From positions 1,116,001 through 1,180,000 of the forward strand of contig NZ_CP076326.1 in NCBI RefSeq assembly GCF_018771565.1: DNA of 64,000 nt, given 5' to 3'. Origin of the DNA: Thermoflexus hugenholtzii. GTDB taxonomy: Bacteria; Chloroflexota; Anaerolineae; Thermoflexales; Thermoflexaceae. Below, one piece after another: positions 24,044-33,579 of this stretch (position 1 is its first letter; each line of letters starts with the position of its first letter). Both the position numbers and the translations under genes were made by a program. The notes below the pieces were generated by a model. That model saw nothing but the letters and a program-made list of their open reading frames with translations, ran no database searches and was not told where the DNA came from.

Positions 24044-25291
24044 TCAGCGGGACCTCAGGGAGGGAAGGAAGGCGAGGGCCATGGCCGCGGTGGAAACGAG
24101 CATGGCGATCGCGGCCCCCACCCCGCCCCAGCGGGGGATCAGGATCAGGTTCCAGCTCAGGTTCAGGGCCGCCCCCATGGCGAAGACGACCAGCAGCCTC
24201 CCCGACCGGCCCGCGCTGATCCAGACCGTCGCCCCCAGGCTGGAAAGGAAGGCGGGGATCCAGGTCAGCCCCAGCCACCGCAACATCGGGACCGCCGGGA
24301 GATAGCGGGGGCCAAAGGGAAGCCGGATCAGCGGTTCCGCCAGAAGCGCCATCCCGATGGCCATGCCCAGAGGAAGCGCCAGGTAGGCGCCGAGGAGGCG
24401 ACGGGCCCGATGGGCCGGGGACTCCTCCCGGGCCAGCCGGGGAAGCAGCGCCACGGCGAGGGCGTTGCTGAGCAACAGCCCGGCCTCGTAAAAACGATAC
24501 GCCAGGCTGTAAAAGCCCGCCTCCACAGATCCCCGCAAGCTCAAGAGCAGGAGGCTGTCCGCCCGCGCGTAGAGGGATCCCAGGATCCCAAAGGCCAGCA
24601 TCTGGAGCCCCTCCCCCATCGCCTCGGGCGCCCACCGCCGCCCGGCGGCCGGCCAGAGCGGCAGCCCCACCCGTCGGGCGGCCAGCCAGAGGCCCAGGCC
24701 GTCCAGGGCCATCGCCCCCGCGAAGCCGAGCCACAACGCCGTCCATCCCCACCGCGCCGCCAGGGTCATGCCGGTGAGCCCCACCGTGCGCGTGAGGAAC
24801 ACCACCGCCGCCGCGCGGTCCAGCCGGCCAGCCGCCGCCAGGCGGGCGCCCTGCAACGGGATGAGCACCGTCAGGAACAGCAGCGGGGTCAGCGCCGGCA
24901 GCTCCGGTCGGATCGCCGGGGGCGCCACTGCTCCCCACGCCGCCAGCCCGGCCAGCCCGCACAGGCCCGCGATCCAGAGCCCCCGCAGGATCATATACGT
25001 GCTCACGCGAGGGGTATCGCCGCGGGTCAGATCCCGAATGATGAGCATCGAGAGGCCGGACTCGCCGCTCTCGTGGCCGAAGCGCAACCAGCTCTGGAGG
25101 GCGCTGAACCGTCCGAAATCGGCCGGGCCCAGCCAGCCGGCCAGCAGGAGGGTTTGAAAGAACCCCAGGAACCGCGACCAGGCCAGCGCCATCCCCCAGA
25201 GGGCCGACTGGACGGCCAGCCGTTCCCGCCACCGGGCATATCCGCCCGCCCGTTGCATCGCCATCGTCTCGATGCGCGCTCGCAGGCTCAT
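24044..25291 (-). CDS. polysaccharide/O-antigen flippase-like membrane protein
   Basis: This 415-aa protein has about 12 predicted membrane helices and matches the MOP/Wzx exporter pattern: an N-terminal SRFLGFFQTLLLAGWLGPAD, FGRFSALQSW, a middle RADSLLLLSLRGSVEAGFYS and a C-terminal LNLSWNLILIPRWGGVGAAI. It would move lipid-linked glycans across the membrane. The start at 25291 (MSLRARIETM) is preceded by a weak GAGG; MAMQRAGG 9 codons later is possible. The frame remains open far upstream but is antisense to the GH2 gene there and has no membrane pattern. No glycosyltransferase gene is adjacent. Confidence 0.8.
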   Translation of the reverse strand: MSLRARIETMAMQRAGGYARWRERLAVQSALWGMALAWSRFLGFFQTLLLAGWLGPADFGRFSALQSWLRFGHESGESGLSMLIIRDLTRGDTPRVSTYMILRGLWIAGLCGLAGLAAWGAVAPPAIRPELPALTPLLFLTVLIPLQGARLAAAGRLDRAAAVVFLTRTVGLTGMTLAARWGWTALWLGFAGAMALDGLGLWLAARRVGLPLWPAAGRRWAPEAMGEGLQMLAFGILGSLYARADSLLLLSLRGSVEAGFYSLAYRFYEAGLLLSNALAVALLPRLAREESPAHRARRLLGAYLALPLGMAIGMALLAEPLIRLPFGPRYLPAVPMLRWLGLTWIPAFLSSLGATVWISAGRSGRLLVVFAMGAALNLSWNLILIPRWGGVGAAIAMLVSTAAMALAFLPSLRSR

Positions 25292-25435
25292 CCGTCGGAT
25301 ATCCTCAGAGATCGGCCTCAGGATACCATGGGTCTCGCCGTCGGTCGACCGTCCGCTCCGACTGTTCCTCTCAAGCCGCCGCCTGTATACTGGAGGGCGA
25401 TCCACGTCTATCCCGGGCTGGAGATTCTCTTCATC

Positions 25436-27484
25436 ATGCGAGCGCACTTCCTTCCACATCCTGCGGAAACCCCCTCCGGGCTGCCCTCCGAGGGCTGGCG
25501 GGAGGTCTCCCTTCCCCATCAATGGGCTTTGGAGGGCATGGAGGCGGAGGTGGGCTGGTATCGGCTGGAGCTGCCGGCGGCGACGGGGCCCCGCCGCTGG
25601 GCCCGCCTGCGCGCGGATTACTTCGGCCGCGCGTGGGCGGATGAGCGGCTCCTCGGCGCCCACGAGGGGTACTTCGAGCCCTGGCTCCTGGAGCTCCCCC
25701 GGGAGCCCCACACCCTCTGGCTCCGCGTAGCGGCCCCCAAGGAGCCTTACGGCACCGTGTGGCCCCGCCTGAAGCGGCAGATCAAGGGGATCTTCGGCCA
25801 GCACGATTGCCGCCCCGGCGGCACCACCGCCCGCGGGCAGGAGCGGGGAACCGGCGGGCTGTGGGGAGGAGTCACGATCTTCGAGACCGGGCCGGTGGCG
25901 CTGCTCCATCTCACCCATCAAACCTTCCATCGCCCCCAGGGCTGGCGCCTCCGGATCCAGCTCACCCTGGACGCCCTCGCCGCCGGCCGCGCGGAGGTCA
26001 CTTTCGCCCTCCGCCCGGAGAACTTCGAAGGCCTCTCCCTCACGACGGTGCGGACGCTGGACCTGGAGGCCGGACGACAGACGATCTCCCTGATCTGGGA
26101 TCTCCCCGAGCTCCCGCGCTGGGAAATCTGGGAGCGGGGCTTCCCCCATCTCTACCGGCTGGAGGCCGCCCTGGGGGATCAACAGGCGGCGGCGCCCATC
26201 GGCTTCCGGACCCTCGGCCAGGAGGGCGCGTGGCTGCTCCTGAACGATCGCCGGGTGTTCCTGCGGGGCACCAACATCATCCCCACCCAGTGGCTGGCCG
26301 CCTACACTCCGGAGGACGCGGCGCGGGACGTCCGCCTGCTGAGAGCGGCGAACCTCAACGCCGTGCGGGTGCACGCCCACCTCACCCACCCGGCTTTCTA
26401 CGAGGCCTGCGATCGGGAAGGGATCCTGGTCTGGCAGGACTTCCCCTTGCAGTGGGGCTACGCCGACGATGAGGCGTTCGCCCAGGAGGCCGTCCGCCAG
26501 GCGCAGGCGATGGTGGCGCACTTCGGGGCGCATCCTTCGATCTTTTTGTGGTGCGCCCACAACGAGCCCACCCACAACCGGTATACCCTGGCGCCCCTGG
26601 TGGCGGCGGCCATCCGGGCCGCGGATCCCACCCGACCGGTGAAAGAGGCCTCGGATTTCCGGGAGCACGCGTATCCCGGATGGTATTGGGGCCACATGCG
26701 GGACTTCCAGGCGTTGCCCGGCGCGCCGCTGCCCTCGGAGTTCGGGGCGCAGGCGCTGCCCCGGGCGGAGCTCCTCCGACGGGTCCTCGGCCCCGACGCC
26801 TGGCCGCCGAAATGGGAGACGTGGATGTATCACAACTTCCAGCCGGAGCAGACCTTCCGCGTGGCAGGGGTGGAGATGGGGGAGAGCCTGGAGGCCTTCG
26901 TGGAGAACAGCCAGCGCTACCAGGCCCGCCTCATCGAGTTCGCCATCCACACTTACCGCCGGGCCAAGGGGCAGATCACCGGTTACTTCCACTTTATGTT
27001 CGTCGAGCCCTGGGAAGGGATCACCTGGGCGGTGCTGGACGTGGAACGCGTCCCCAAGCAGGGCTATTTCGCCCTGCAGCAGGCTTCCACCCCGGTCCTG
27101 GTCTCCATCGTCCCCTATGTGGAACGGGCAGGGGTGGGCCAGCCGCCCCTGCGGGAGGTCTGGGTGATCTCGGACCTGGACCGGCCGCTCTCCCTGCGGG
27201 TCTCCCTCCGCCTGGAGGGACCGGTGGCCTTCCCCCTGGGGGAGATGACCGTGACCCTGGCGCCCCACGAGGTCCGTCGGGTGTTCGAGGTGATGGAGCT
27301 TTTCGAAGCCCCGCTGGACCAGCGGGAGGCCCTGGATGCGGCGAGCGCCGTCTTCCGGCAGCTGCCGCCCGGACGCTATTCGGTCATCGCGGAGGCCTGG
27401 GAGGGGGAGCGCCTCTGGTCCCGTCACGTCGTCGAGATGGAATACCTGGAACCCATCGGGCCGCAGGAAGAAGGGTTCTGGTGA
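25436..27484 (+). CDS. glycoside hydrolase family 2 protein
   Basis: This 682-aa GH2-type enzyme has an N-terminal sugar-binding beta domain (EVSLPHQWALEGMEAEVGWY), an immunoglobulin-like domain and a TIM barrel: LNDRRVFLRGTNIIPTQW, LNAVRVHAHLTHPAFYEACD, LVWQDFPLQWGY, SIFLWCAHNEPTHN with the acid/base Glu, and PLPSEFGAQALP with the probable nucleophile Glu. The pattern fits beta-mannosidase, beta-galactosidase or beta-glucuronidase subtypes. No signal peptide is seen. The start at 25436 is where homology begins; TATACT at 25386-25391 may be the -10 element. The flippase gene is divergent. Confidence 0.88.
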   Translation: MRAHFLPHPAETPSGLPSEGWREVSLPHQWALEGMEAEVGWYRLELPAATGPRRWARLRADYFGRAWADERLLGAHEGYFEPWLLELPREPHTLWLRVAAPKEPYGTVWPRLKRQIKGIFGQHDCRPGGTTARGQERGTGGLWGGVTIFETGPVALLHLTHQTFHRPQGWRLRIQLTLDALAAGRAEVTFALRPENFEGLSLTTVRTLDLEAGRQTISLIWDLPELPRWEIWERGFPHLYRLEAALGDQQAAAPIGFRTLGQEGAWLLLNDRRVFLRGTNIIPTQWLAAYTPEDAARDVRLLRAANLNAVRVHAHLTHPAFYEACDREGILVWQDFPLQWGYADDEAFAQEAVRQAQAMVAHFGAHPSIFLWCAHNEPTHNRYTLAPLVAAAIRAADPTRPVKEASDFREHAYPGWYWGHMRDFQALPGAPLPSEFGAQALPRAELLRRVLGPDAWPPKWETWMYHNFQPEQTFRVAGVEMGESLEAFVENSQRYQARLIEFAIHTYRRAKGQITGYFHFMFVEPWEGITWAVLDVERVPKQGYFALQQASTPVLVSIVPYVERAGVGQPPLREVWVISDLDRPLSLRVSLRLEGPVAFPLGEMTVTLAPHEVRRVFEVMELFEAPLDQREALDAASAVFRQLPPGRYSVIAEAWEGERLWSRHVVEMEYLEPIGPQEEGFW

Positions 27485-27521
27485 GCGGATCCTTGCCTCC
27501 GGATTCGGAGCGAAGGGAGCG

Positions 27522-28766
27522 ATGGGGAAACGAGGGCGCTCAGAGATCTCGTTGCGCGGAAAAGGGCGGGCGCTGTTCGCTGGCCTCGCCGAGTGGGTGG
27601 AGCCGGCGGAGTCGCCCCCTGCCCCGCCAGAGCCTTCGGTTTCGCGTCCTCCGGCCGAACCCTCCTCGGCCCCTCCGGTGCCGGAAGCGCCACCGGTCCC
27701 GGATGTGGAAGCCGGGGCCTCCGGGTCCGGGGATCGGGATCCCCAGGAGCGCCTTCCCTCTCCGACTCCCACAGGGGGGCGAGACGGAGACGGCTTTCGT
27801 TTCCTGGCCATGGAAGCGGCGCGAGCGGCGACCGTGAGGGCCTCGCCGCTTCCCGAGGCCGCTCCCCCCTCCTGGCGCTGGGAGGCCCCTCCTCCGGCTT
27901 CGGAGGGGATTCAAATCGACCCGGAGGGGCCGATGCGGGCGCTGCGCATCCCGGGCCTGCTGGAGCCCGAGGCCGTGGGCCCCATCGCGCCTTCTCTCGA
28001 GACATCTATGGAGACCCCTGAAGAAGGAGAGGCATCGATGGGACCTGTGCCCACCTCCTCCCCCGAGCGGCTCTCCGCTTCCCGCCCTCGTTCCGTGGAC
28101 GAAGCCCAGACCCGCCAGCTCCACGGGCGGATCGATGAGCTCTACCGGCGCATCGCCGGCGGGGCGATCCCGGACCCGGGCTCCGCGGAGCAAGCCCTGA
28201 GCTGGCTGAAGCAGGCCCGCGAGGCGCTCCTGAAGCCCGATGGCTACGATGAGGCGGAATATTATTACAGCCTCGCCCTGACCCGATATGCCATCGCCCG
28301 CCGGCTCTGGCGCTGGTCATACACCTACGGGCTCTTCGTGTTCCTGTGGGGGCTGGCCTGGCTGGGGGCGTATCTCTGGGCCCTCACGGCCGGGCGGGGC
28401 TACAGCGCCTGGGTGGTCCCGCCCGGCTATGAGGGGATCTGGGAGCCGATCATGTGGGGCGGCCTGGGCGGGGTCTGCGGGATCTTCTACAGCCTTTACT
28501 GGCACGTGGCCATCCGGCGGGACTTCGATCGCCAGTATGTGATGTGGTATCTCGTCCAGCCGATCCTGGGGAGCATGATCGGGATGATCATCTACATGAT
28601 CATCACCGTGGGGTTCTTCACCATCCAGGGAACCCCCGCGCCGGCCAACCCGCTTTTCATGTATCTGATCGCCTTCATCGCCGGCTTCCGGCAACGTTTC
28701 TTCCTGGAGCTCATCGATCGCATCGTTCAGACCTTCACCCCCAACCCGAGGAGCGGGAACTCCTAA
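27522..28766 (+). CDS. membrane protein with long Pro-rich N-terminal region
   Basis: I do not recognise this 414-aa protein. The first roughly 200 residues are low-complexity, rich in Pro, Ser, Glu and Ala. A short helical part follows (RQLHGRIDELYRRIAGGAIP, EQALSWLKQAREALLKP, AEYYYSLALTRYAIARRLWR). The last roughly 150 residues form four membrane helices: TYGLFVFLWGLAWLGAYLWA, IMWGGLGGVCGIFYSLYWHV, LVQPILGSMIGMIIYMIITV and FMYLIAFIAGFRQRFFLELI. The disordered N-terminus is probably cytoplasmic and could recruit a partner. It follows GH2 by 37 bp and precedes fabD by 17 bp, so it may be co-transcribed. Confidence 0.75.
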   Translation: MGKRGRSEISLRGKGRALFAGLAEWVEPAESPPAPPEPSVSRPPAEPSSAPPVPEAPPVPDVEAGASGSGDRDPQERLPSPTPTGGRDGDGFRFLAMEAARAATVRASPLPEAAPPSWRWEAPPPASEGIQIDPEGPMRALRIPGLLEPEAVGPIAPSLETSMETPEEGEASMGPVPTSSPERLSASRPRSVDEAQTRQLHGRIDELYRRIAGGAIPDPGSAEQALSWLKQAREALLKPDGYDEAEYYYSLALTRYAIARRLWRWSYTYGLFVFLWGLAWLGAYLWALTAGRGYSAWVVPPGYEGIWEPIMWGGLGGVCGIFYSLYWHVAIRRDFDRQYVMWYLVQPILGSMIGMIIYMIITVGFFTIQGTPAPANPLFMYLIAFIAGFRQRFFLELIDRIVQTFTPNPRSGNS

Positions 28767-28783
28767 GCGAGGAGGGATGGAGG

Positions 28784-29731
28784 ATGCCTCCGCGGCTCGC
28801 CTTCGTCTTCCCCGGCCAGGGCTCCCAGTATGTCGGGATGGGCCGGGCGCTGTATGAGCGCTTCCCCGAAGCCCGGGCGATCTTCGAGGAAGCCGATCGC
28901 CGGCTGGGATACGCCCTCTCCCGGCTCTGCTTCGAGGGGCCGGAGGAGCAGCTGAACGACACGTTCTACACCCAGCCGGCGCTGCTCACCGTCTCCATCG
29001 CCGCTTACGAGGCGTGGCGAACTCGGGGCGGGCTCCCCCCCGATTGGGTGGCCGGCCACAGCCTGGGGGAGTTCTCGGCGCTGGTGGCCGCCGGGGCCCT
29101 CGCGTTCCCCGACGCCCTGCGGCTGGTGCAGGAGCGCGGACGATGGATGAAATGGGCCGGCGAGCAGCAACCAGGGGCGATGGCGGCGGTGCTGGGCCTG
29201 GAACGGGCGGCCCTGGAGGAGATCTGCGAGGAAGCCCACCGCGAGACCGGCGAGGCCGTGGTGGTCGCCAACGACAATTGCCCGGGGCAGCTGGTGATCT
29301 CCGGAGGCCAGCGGGCCATCGCCCGGGCCGGCGAGCTCGCCCGGGCCCGAGGCGCCCGTCGGGTGATCCCCCTGGCCGTCAGCATTGCGGCGCACTCCCC
29401 CCTGATGGCCCCCGCTGTGGAACCCTTCCGGTCGGTGCTGGAGACCATCCCCTTCTTCCCGCCCCGCGTCCCGGTGATCGGGAACGTGGAGGCCCGCCCC
29501 CTCGATGGCCACCCCGACGCCCTGCGGGCGGAGCTGGCCCGCCAGCTCATCGCCCCCGTCCGCTGGACGGAGAGCGTGCGCTATATGGTGGAGCAAGGGG
29601 CGGAGATCTTCATCGAGTTCGGCCCCCGGGATGTGCTGAGCGGCCTGATCCGCCGCATCGCCCCGCATGTGCGCACCCTCCGGGTGGAGGATCCGGAGAC
29701 GCTGACGCAGGCCCTGCAGGCCCTCGATTGA
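28784..29731 (+). CDS. fabD: malonyl-CoA:ACP transacylase
   Basis: This 315-aa enzyme loads malonyl groups onto acyl carrier protein for fatty-acid synthesis in the cytoplasm. Motifs are complete: FVFPGQGSQYVGMG at residues 7-20, the nucleophile Ser in AGHSLGEFSALVAAG near residue 89, Arg in VQERGRWM, the catalytic His in SIAAHSPLM near residue 202, and the C-terminal EFGPRDVLSGLI. Length is normal. The ATG at 28784 follows GGAGGG. No other fab gene is in the window. The stop lies 1 bp from the stop of the convergent ndk gene. Confidence 0.95.
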   Translation: MPPRLAFVFPGQGSQYVGMGRALYERFPEARAIFEEADRRLGYALSRLCFEGPEEQLNDTFYTQPALLTVSIAAYEAWRTRGGLPPDWVAGHSLGEFSALVAAGALAFPDALRLVQERGRWMKWAGEQQPGAMAAVLGLERAALEEICEEAHRETGEAVVVANDNCPGQLVISGGQRAIARAGELARARGARRVIPLAVSIAAHSPLMAPAVEPFRSVLETIPFFPPRVPVIGNVEARPLDGHPDALRAELARQLIAPVRWTESVRYMVEQGAEIFIEFGPRDVLSGLIRRIAPHVRTLRVEDPETLTQALQALD

Positions 29732-29732
29732 A

Positions 29733-30185
29733 TCAGCGCTCCAGGACCCAGGGGTCGATGGCCCGCTCATAGGAGAGGATCTCGTCCTCGCGGAAGAACA
29801 GCCCGATCTCAAAGGCGGCGGTCTCCGGCCCGTCGGAGCCGTGGACCAGATTGCGCCCGATGGTGAGGCCGAAGTCCGCCCGGATGGTCCCCGGCTCCGC
29901 CTTGGCCGGGTCGGTGGCGCCCATCGTCTTGCGCACCACCTCGATGGCCTGGGGTCCCTCCACCACCATCGCCACCACCGGCCCCGAGGTGATGTAACGG
30001 ATCAGGCCCTCATAGAAAGGCTTGCCCTGATGGACCGCGTAATGCCGCGCGGCCAGCTCGGGGGTGATCCGCATCATCTTCAGCGCCACGATCTTCAATC
30101 CACGGCGTTCCAGACGGGAGATGATCTCCCCGATCAACCCACGCTGCACACCGTCCGGCTTGATGAGCACCAGCGTCCGCTCCAT
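29733..30185 (-). CDS. ndk: nucleoside diphosphate kinase
   Basis: This 150-aa protein is of standard length for Ndk, which balances NTP pools by phosphate transfer from ATP through a phospho-His. It opens with [20 protein letters not shown] and carries [18 protein letters not shown] and the active-site His in [12 protein letters not shown]. The C-terminus [20 protein letters not shown] is complete. It is convergent with fabD and transcribed alone. Confidence 0.97.
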   Translation of the reverse strand: MERTLVLIKPDGVQRGLIGEIISRLERRGLKIVALKMMRITPELAARHYAVHQGKPFYEGLIRYITSGPVVAMVVEGPQAIEVVRKTMGATDPAKAEPGTIRADFGLTIGRNLVHGSDGPETAAFEIGLFFREDEILSYERAIDPWVLER

Positions 30186-30236
30186 GAAGCGCCTCCGTCC
30201 ACATAGGGTTTTGAAGTGGATTCGACCAACGGACGA

Positions 30237-32477
30237 TCATATCGAAGCCCGACGGGCCTCCAGCACCCCCGTCCCCTGAAACGCCTGCTCGACCCGCCAG
30301 AGGCCCTCCCCTGCCCGCTCGATCGGACACGGCCTCCCGTTCCATCGGATCTCCGGCACGCCTCCCTCATCCGGGATCCCCAGCCAGACGAACCCCCGCG
30401 CGCGGGCTTCCCGGCGGAGCACCCAGCGCCCCCAGGAGGCTTCCTCCTCCCCTTCCACGACCTCCGCACCCGGCGGGATCCGAAGGGTGGAGCCCACCCA
30501 CTGCGGTCCGGGTCGGATCGGCCGCAGGAGCCAGAGGGCCGCTCCATGCGGCGGCAGGTCCACCGGGAGGTTCCCCGTCAGCCGCTGGGCCCGGCCGGAC
30601 CAGCGCTCAAAGCCCCAAGCCGGCTCCGGCAAGCCGAGGTCCCTCAGGGGCAGCGCCGTTCGCCAGGGCCGATCCTCCGGATTCAGGAGACCCACCCACA
30701 CCGCCGGAGCGCCGCAAAGAGTTCCCGCCCGGCGCATCACCCGGGGGAACTCCCGTTCGAAGAGATCCCGCACCTCGGGCCGCTCCCCCGTGGGGGGAAG
30801 CAACGCCGCCCAGAGCGCTCGCCGCTCCTCCGGAAGCTCCGCCACCGGGTCGCTGACCAGGACCATCCCCCCGCTCAAGGCAACGGCGGTGAGCATCAGG
30901 CGGACCTCATCCTCCGTGAGGGAGGTGGCACGGGCGCGCAGCAGCAGACAGTCGGGATCGTTCCACCACCATCGGCGATGCATCCAGGAGCGGGTGAGGG
31001 TGTTCCGAAAGGCGTTCCGCGCCGCCGGGAGGCTGCGCTCGGCCCGAAAGGGACGGCTCAGGCCGAACATGCGGGGCTCCCAGTGGGGCGCCACATCCGG
31101 GCCGATTCGCATGCCGTCCACCAGGCCGATGGCGGGGCCTAAGGGGCAGCCACATCCGAGCAGGAAAGCGGACTCCCCGGCCGCCTCCCGGATGGCCCGG
31201 AGCCCCCGGCGGAGGGCCTGCGCCCGGGTGGCCTTCGGATCATAGCGGCGACCGGGCAGCGCCGCCGCATACAGGAAGTCCAGCTTCAGGTAAGGGAACC
31301 CCCAGCGATGGACCACCGTGCGGATCAGATCCTGAAGCCATTCTTCCACGCCGGGATGGGTGGGATCCAGGGCGCGGAGCCAGCGATACCAGTTGAAGCC
31401 GGCGGAGACCGGACGGCCCCGCGCATCCCGCAGCAGCCAGTCCGGATGCCTCCGGACGACCGCCGCCTCCGGCCACGTTAAGAAGGGCGCAAGCCACAGG
31501 CCCGGCGTGAAGCCTGCCTCCCGGATCTCCTGGGCCAGCGGGGCCACCCCCTCGGGGAAACGAGGACTGAACCGGGTCCATTCCCCCACCGCCGCCTGGA
31601 AGCCGTCGTCGATCTGGATCAGCTCCACAGGGAGGACTTCCCGCCATGCCGCCAGCGCCTGCAGGTTCGAACGGATATCGGCATCGCGCACGCGCGTGTA
31701 GTAGAAATACCAGGAGCACCAGCCGGAAGGAGCATGCGGCGGGATCCGGGGCTGCATCGCTCGGGCGACCGCCTCCGCATAGTCCCCGAACGGATCGGGA
31801 TCGGTCGCCTCCCGGGTTTCCACCCAGATCCACTCAGAGGGAACCTCCTCTTCCGGGTCGACGGAGATCCCGTCCAGCTCGGCATACACGTGCAGCTGGG
31901 GCATCCCGCGCGCGTCCAGCTCGATCTTGACGAACTGATCCGCCGTGGTGATCTGGCCGACGATCAGCGCCCGCTCCCCCACGATCAGGGCGGCAACCAG
32001 ATCGCTGCGTCGCACACCTGAGGGTCCGGGAGGAGCCGCCACATCGAAGGTCATAGGGGCACCCAGGGGTCCGAAAAGGGTCCCGGCGTCCCGGCCTTCC
32101 ACCGGGGTGGTTCCGGCGAAGCTCCACGAGTGAAACCCGTTCCGGTAGAACCGCCAGCGGGAAGGCGGCAGAGGAGCCGCCACCGGCCCGGTCAGCACCG
32201 CCGCCCGGCGCAGGGCGATGGAGGAAGCCGCGCGCCGGCGCAGCTGCAACCGGACAGCCGTCGCCGCCCCGTAGCGGCGCAAGAGACGGATCGCCTCCCA
32301 GCCGGGCGCCTGGAAGACCTGTCGGAGCTCCTCGCCGGATCCGTGGAGATCGGAGAAAGGGGAGCGCTGTTCCTCCACCAGACGCCAAACGGTCGACGGC
32401 CAGGTCTGACCGTCGACCGCCTCAAGGGCGATCCCCGCGGTCCACCGCAGGCCGAAGGGGTCCAGGAAGGTGAACAT
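30237..32477 (-). CDS. alpha-galactosidase-like glycoside hydrolase (GH36 type)
   Basis: This 746-aa enzyme has an N-terminal beta-supersandwich (residues 1-250) and a TIM barrel: GWCSWYFYYTRV, ELIQIDDGFQAAVGEWTR, PGLWLAPFLTWPEA, FPYLKLDFLYAAALPGRR with the probable nucleophile Asp, and GMRIGPDVAPHWEPR with the acid/base Asp. This order of motifs is that of GH36 alpha-galactosidases and raffinose-family enzymes. No signal peptide is present, so it would hydrolyse imported alpha-galactosides in the cytoplasm. It is not beside a transporter. The quinone oxidoreductase gene lies 34 bp upstream in the same direction. Confidence 0.88.
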   Translation of the reverse strand: MFTFLDPFGLRWTAGIALEAVDGQTWPSTVWRLVEEQRSPFSDLHGSGEELRQVFQAPGWEAIRLLRRYGAATAVRLQLRRRAASSIALRRAAVLTGPVAAPLPPSRWRFYRNGFHSWSFAGTTPVEGRDAGTLFGPLGAPMTFDVAAPPGPSGVRRSDLVAALIVGERALIVGQITTADQFVKIELDARGMPQLHVYAELDGISVDPEEEVPSEWIWVETREATDPDPFGDYAEAVARAMQPRIPPHAPSGWCSWYFYYTRVRDADIRSNLQALAAWREVLPVELIQIDDGFQAAVGEWTRFSPRFPEGVAPLAQEIREAGFTPGLWLAPFLTWPEAAVVRRHPDWLLRDARGRPVSAGFNWYRWLRALDPTHPGVEEWLQDLIRTVVHRWGFPYLKLDFLYAAALPGRRYDPKATRAQALRRGLRAIREAAGESAFLLGCGCPLGPAIGLVDGMRIGPDVAPHWEPRMFGLSRPFRAERSLPAARNAFRNTLTRSWMHRRWWWNDPDCLLLRARATSLTEDEVRLMLTAVALSGGMVLVSDPVAELPEERRALWAALLPPTGERPEVRDLFEREFPRVMRRAGTLCGAPAVWVGLLNPEDRPWRTALPLRDLGLPEPAWGFERWSGRAQRLTGNLPVDLPPHGAALWLLRPIRPGPQWVGSTLRIPPGAEVVEGEEEASWGRWVLRREARARGFVWLGIPDEGGVPEIRWNGRPCPIERAGEGLWRVEQAFQGTGVLEARRASI

Positions 32478-32511
32478 CGATGAACAGGCCTCCGGGGAGC
32501 GCGGATTCAGG

Positions 32512-33480
32512 CTATGGGATCAGCAGGATCTTCCCCACCGTCTGGCGGGAGGCCAGGCGGCGGTGGGCCTCCGCCGCCTGCTCCAGCGGGAAGGTAGAGT
32601 CGATGAAGACCTTCAGCTGGCCGGTCGCCACCAGATGGAGCACCTCCCCGGCCCGCCAGAGCAGCTCCTCACGGGTCAGCAGATAATGCCACATCGAGGG
32701 ACGGGTGAGGAACAGGGAGCCCTTCTGGTTCAGGATCTGCGGATCGGTGGGCGGGACCGGCCCGCTGGACTGGCCGAAGAGCACCATATAGCCGCGAGGG
32801 CGCAGGCAGTTCAGGCTCTTCTCGAAGGTGTCCTTTCCCACGGAGTCATAGACCACATCGACGCCGCGGCCATCGGTGAGGCGCTTGACCTCCGCCTCAA
32901 AGTCCTGCTCGGTGTAGAGGATCACCGCGTCCGCCCCCAGGTTGCGGACGATCTCGGCCTTGGCGGGGGAGGAGACCGTGGCAATCACCCGGGCGCCCCT
33001 TCGCTTGGCCATCTGCACCAGCAACGTCCCCACGCCTCCGGCCGCCGCGTGGATGAGACAGGTCTCCCCGGGCTTGAGGGGATAGGTGCTGACGGTGAGG
33101 AATTGCGCGGTGATGCCCTGGAGGAGGACCGCCGCCGCCTGCGGGAAATCGATGGCGGGGGGGAGCTTCACCAGACGATCCGCGGGCACCACGTTGTATT
33201 CCGCGTAGGAGCCGGAGACCCCGGCGTAGGCCACCCGGTCCCCCTCCCGGAACTCCGTCACCCCGGGGCCGACGGCGGCCACCTCGCCCGCCCCTTCCTG
33301 CCCGGGGATGAAGGGGAGCGAGATGCGGTAGAGGCCGGTTCGGTGATAGGTATCGATGAAGTTCACCCCGATGGCCCGGAGGCGGACCAGGACCTGGCCG
33401 GGGCCAGGGGTGGGGGTGGGGATCTCGTCCACCTGGAGGACTTCGGGGCCGCCGAACTGATGGATCCGAACCGCGCGCAT
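32512..33480 (-). CDS. quinone oxidoreductase-like zinc-free MDR protein
   Basis: This 322-aa medium-chain reductase would reduce quinones or enones with NADPH. It has the GroES-like start MRAVRIHQFGGPEVLQVDEI, NFIDTYHRTGLY, the Rossmann turn HAAAGGVGTLLVQMAKRRGA near residue 150 and YDSVGKDTFEKSLNCLRPRG. The Cys/His ligands of catalytic zinc found in alcohol dehydrogenases are absent, as in the QOR subfamily. Length and ends match QOR. It is read towards the GH36 gene; tRNA-Sec lies 100 bp upstream on the same strand. Confidence 0.9.
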   Translation of the reverse strand: MRAVRIHQFGGPEVLQVDEIPTPTPGPGQVLVRLRAIGVNFIDTYHRTGLYRISLPFIPGQEGAGEVAAVGPGVTEFREGDRVAYAGVSGSYAEYNVVPADRLVKLPPAIDFPQAAAVLLQGITAQFLTVSTYPLKPGETCLIHAAAGGVGTLLVQMAKRRGARVIATVSSPAKAEIVRNLGADAVILYTEQDFEAEVKRLTDGRGVDVVYDSVGKDTFEKSLNCLRPRGYMVLFGQSSGPVPPTDPQILNQKGSLFLTRPSMWHYLLTREELLWRAGEVLHLVATGQLKVFIDSTFPLEQAAEAHRRLASRQTVGKILLIP

Positions 33481-33579
33481 CGTCTCCTGCCTCCGCGTGA
33501 GGATGAACCGCCTCGGTGGGCGCCTTTACGGGCCCGCCGGGGAAAGCGCGCTCCGAACGGCCTCTGAGCGCGCCGGCGA

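Noticed and set aside
23855-25435. N-terminal extension of the GH2 frame
   Set aside because: It runs antisense to the flippase and through the DUF3105 end in the wrong frame. GH2 similarity starts at 25436.
25292-27811. N-terminal 840-codon extension of the flippase frame
   Set aside because: The region is antisense to the GH2 gene and has no membrane helices. Flippase similarity starts at 25291.
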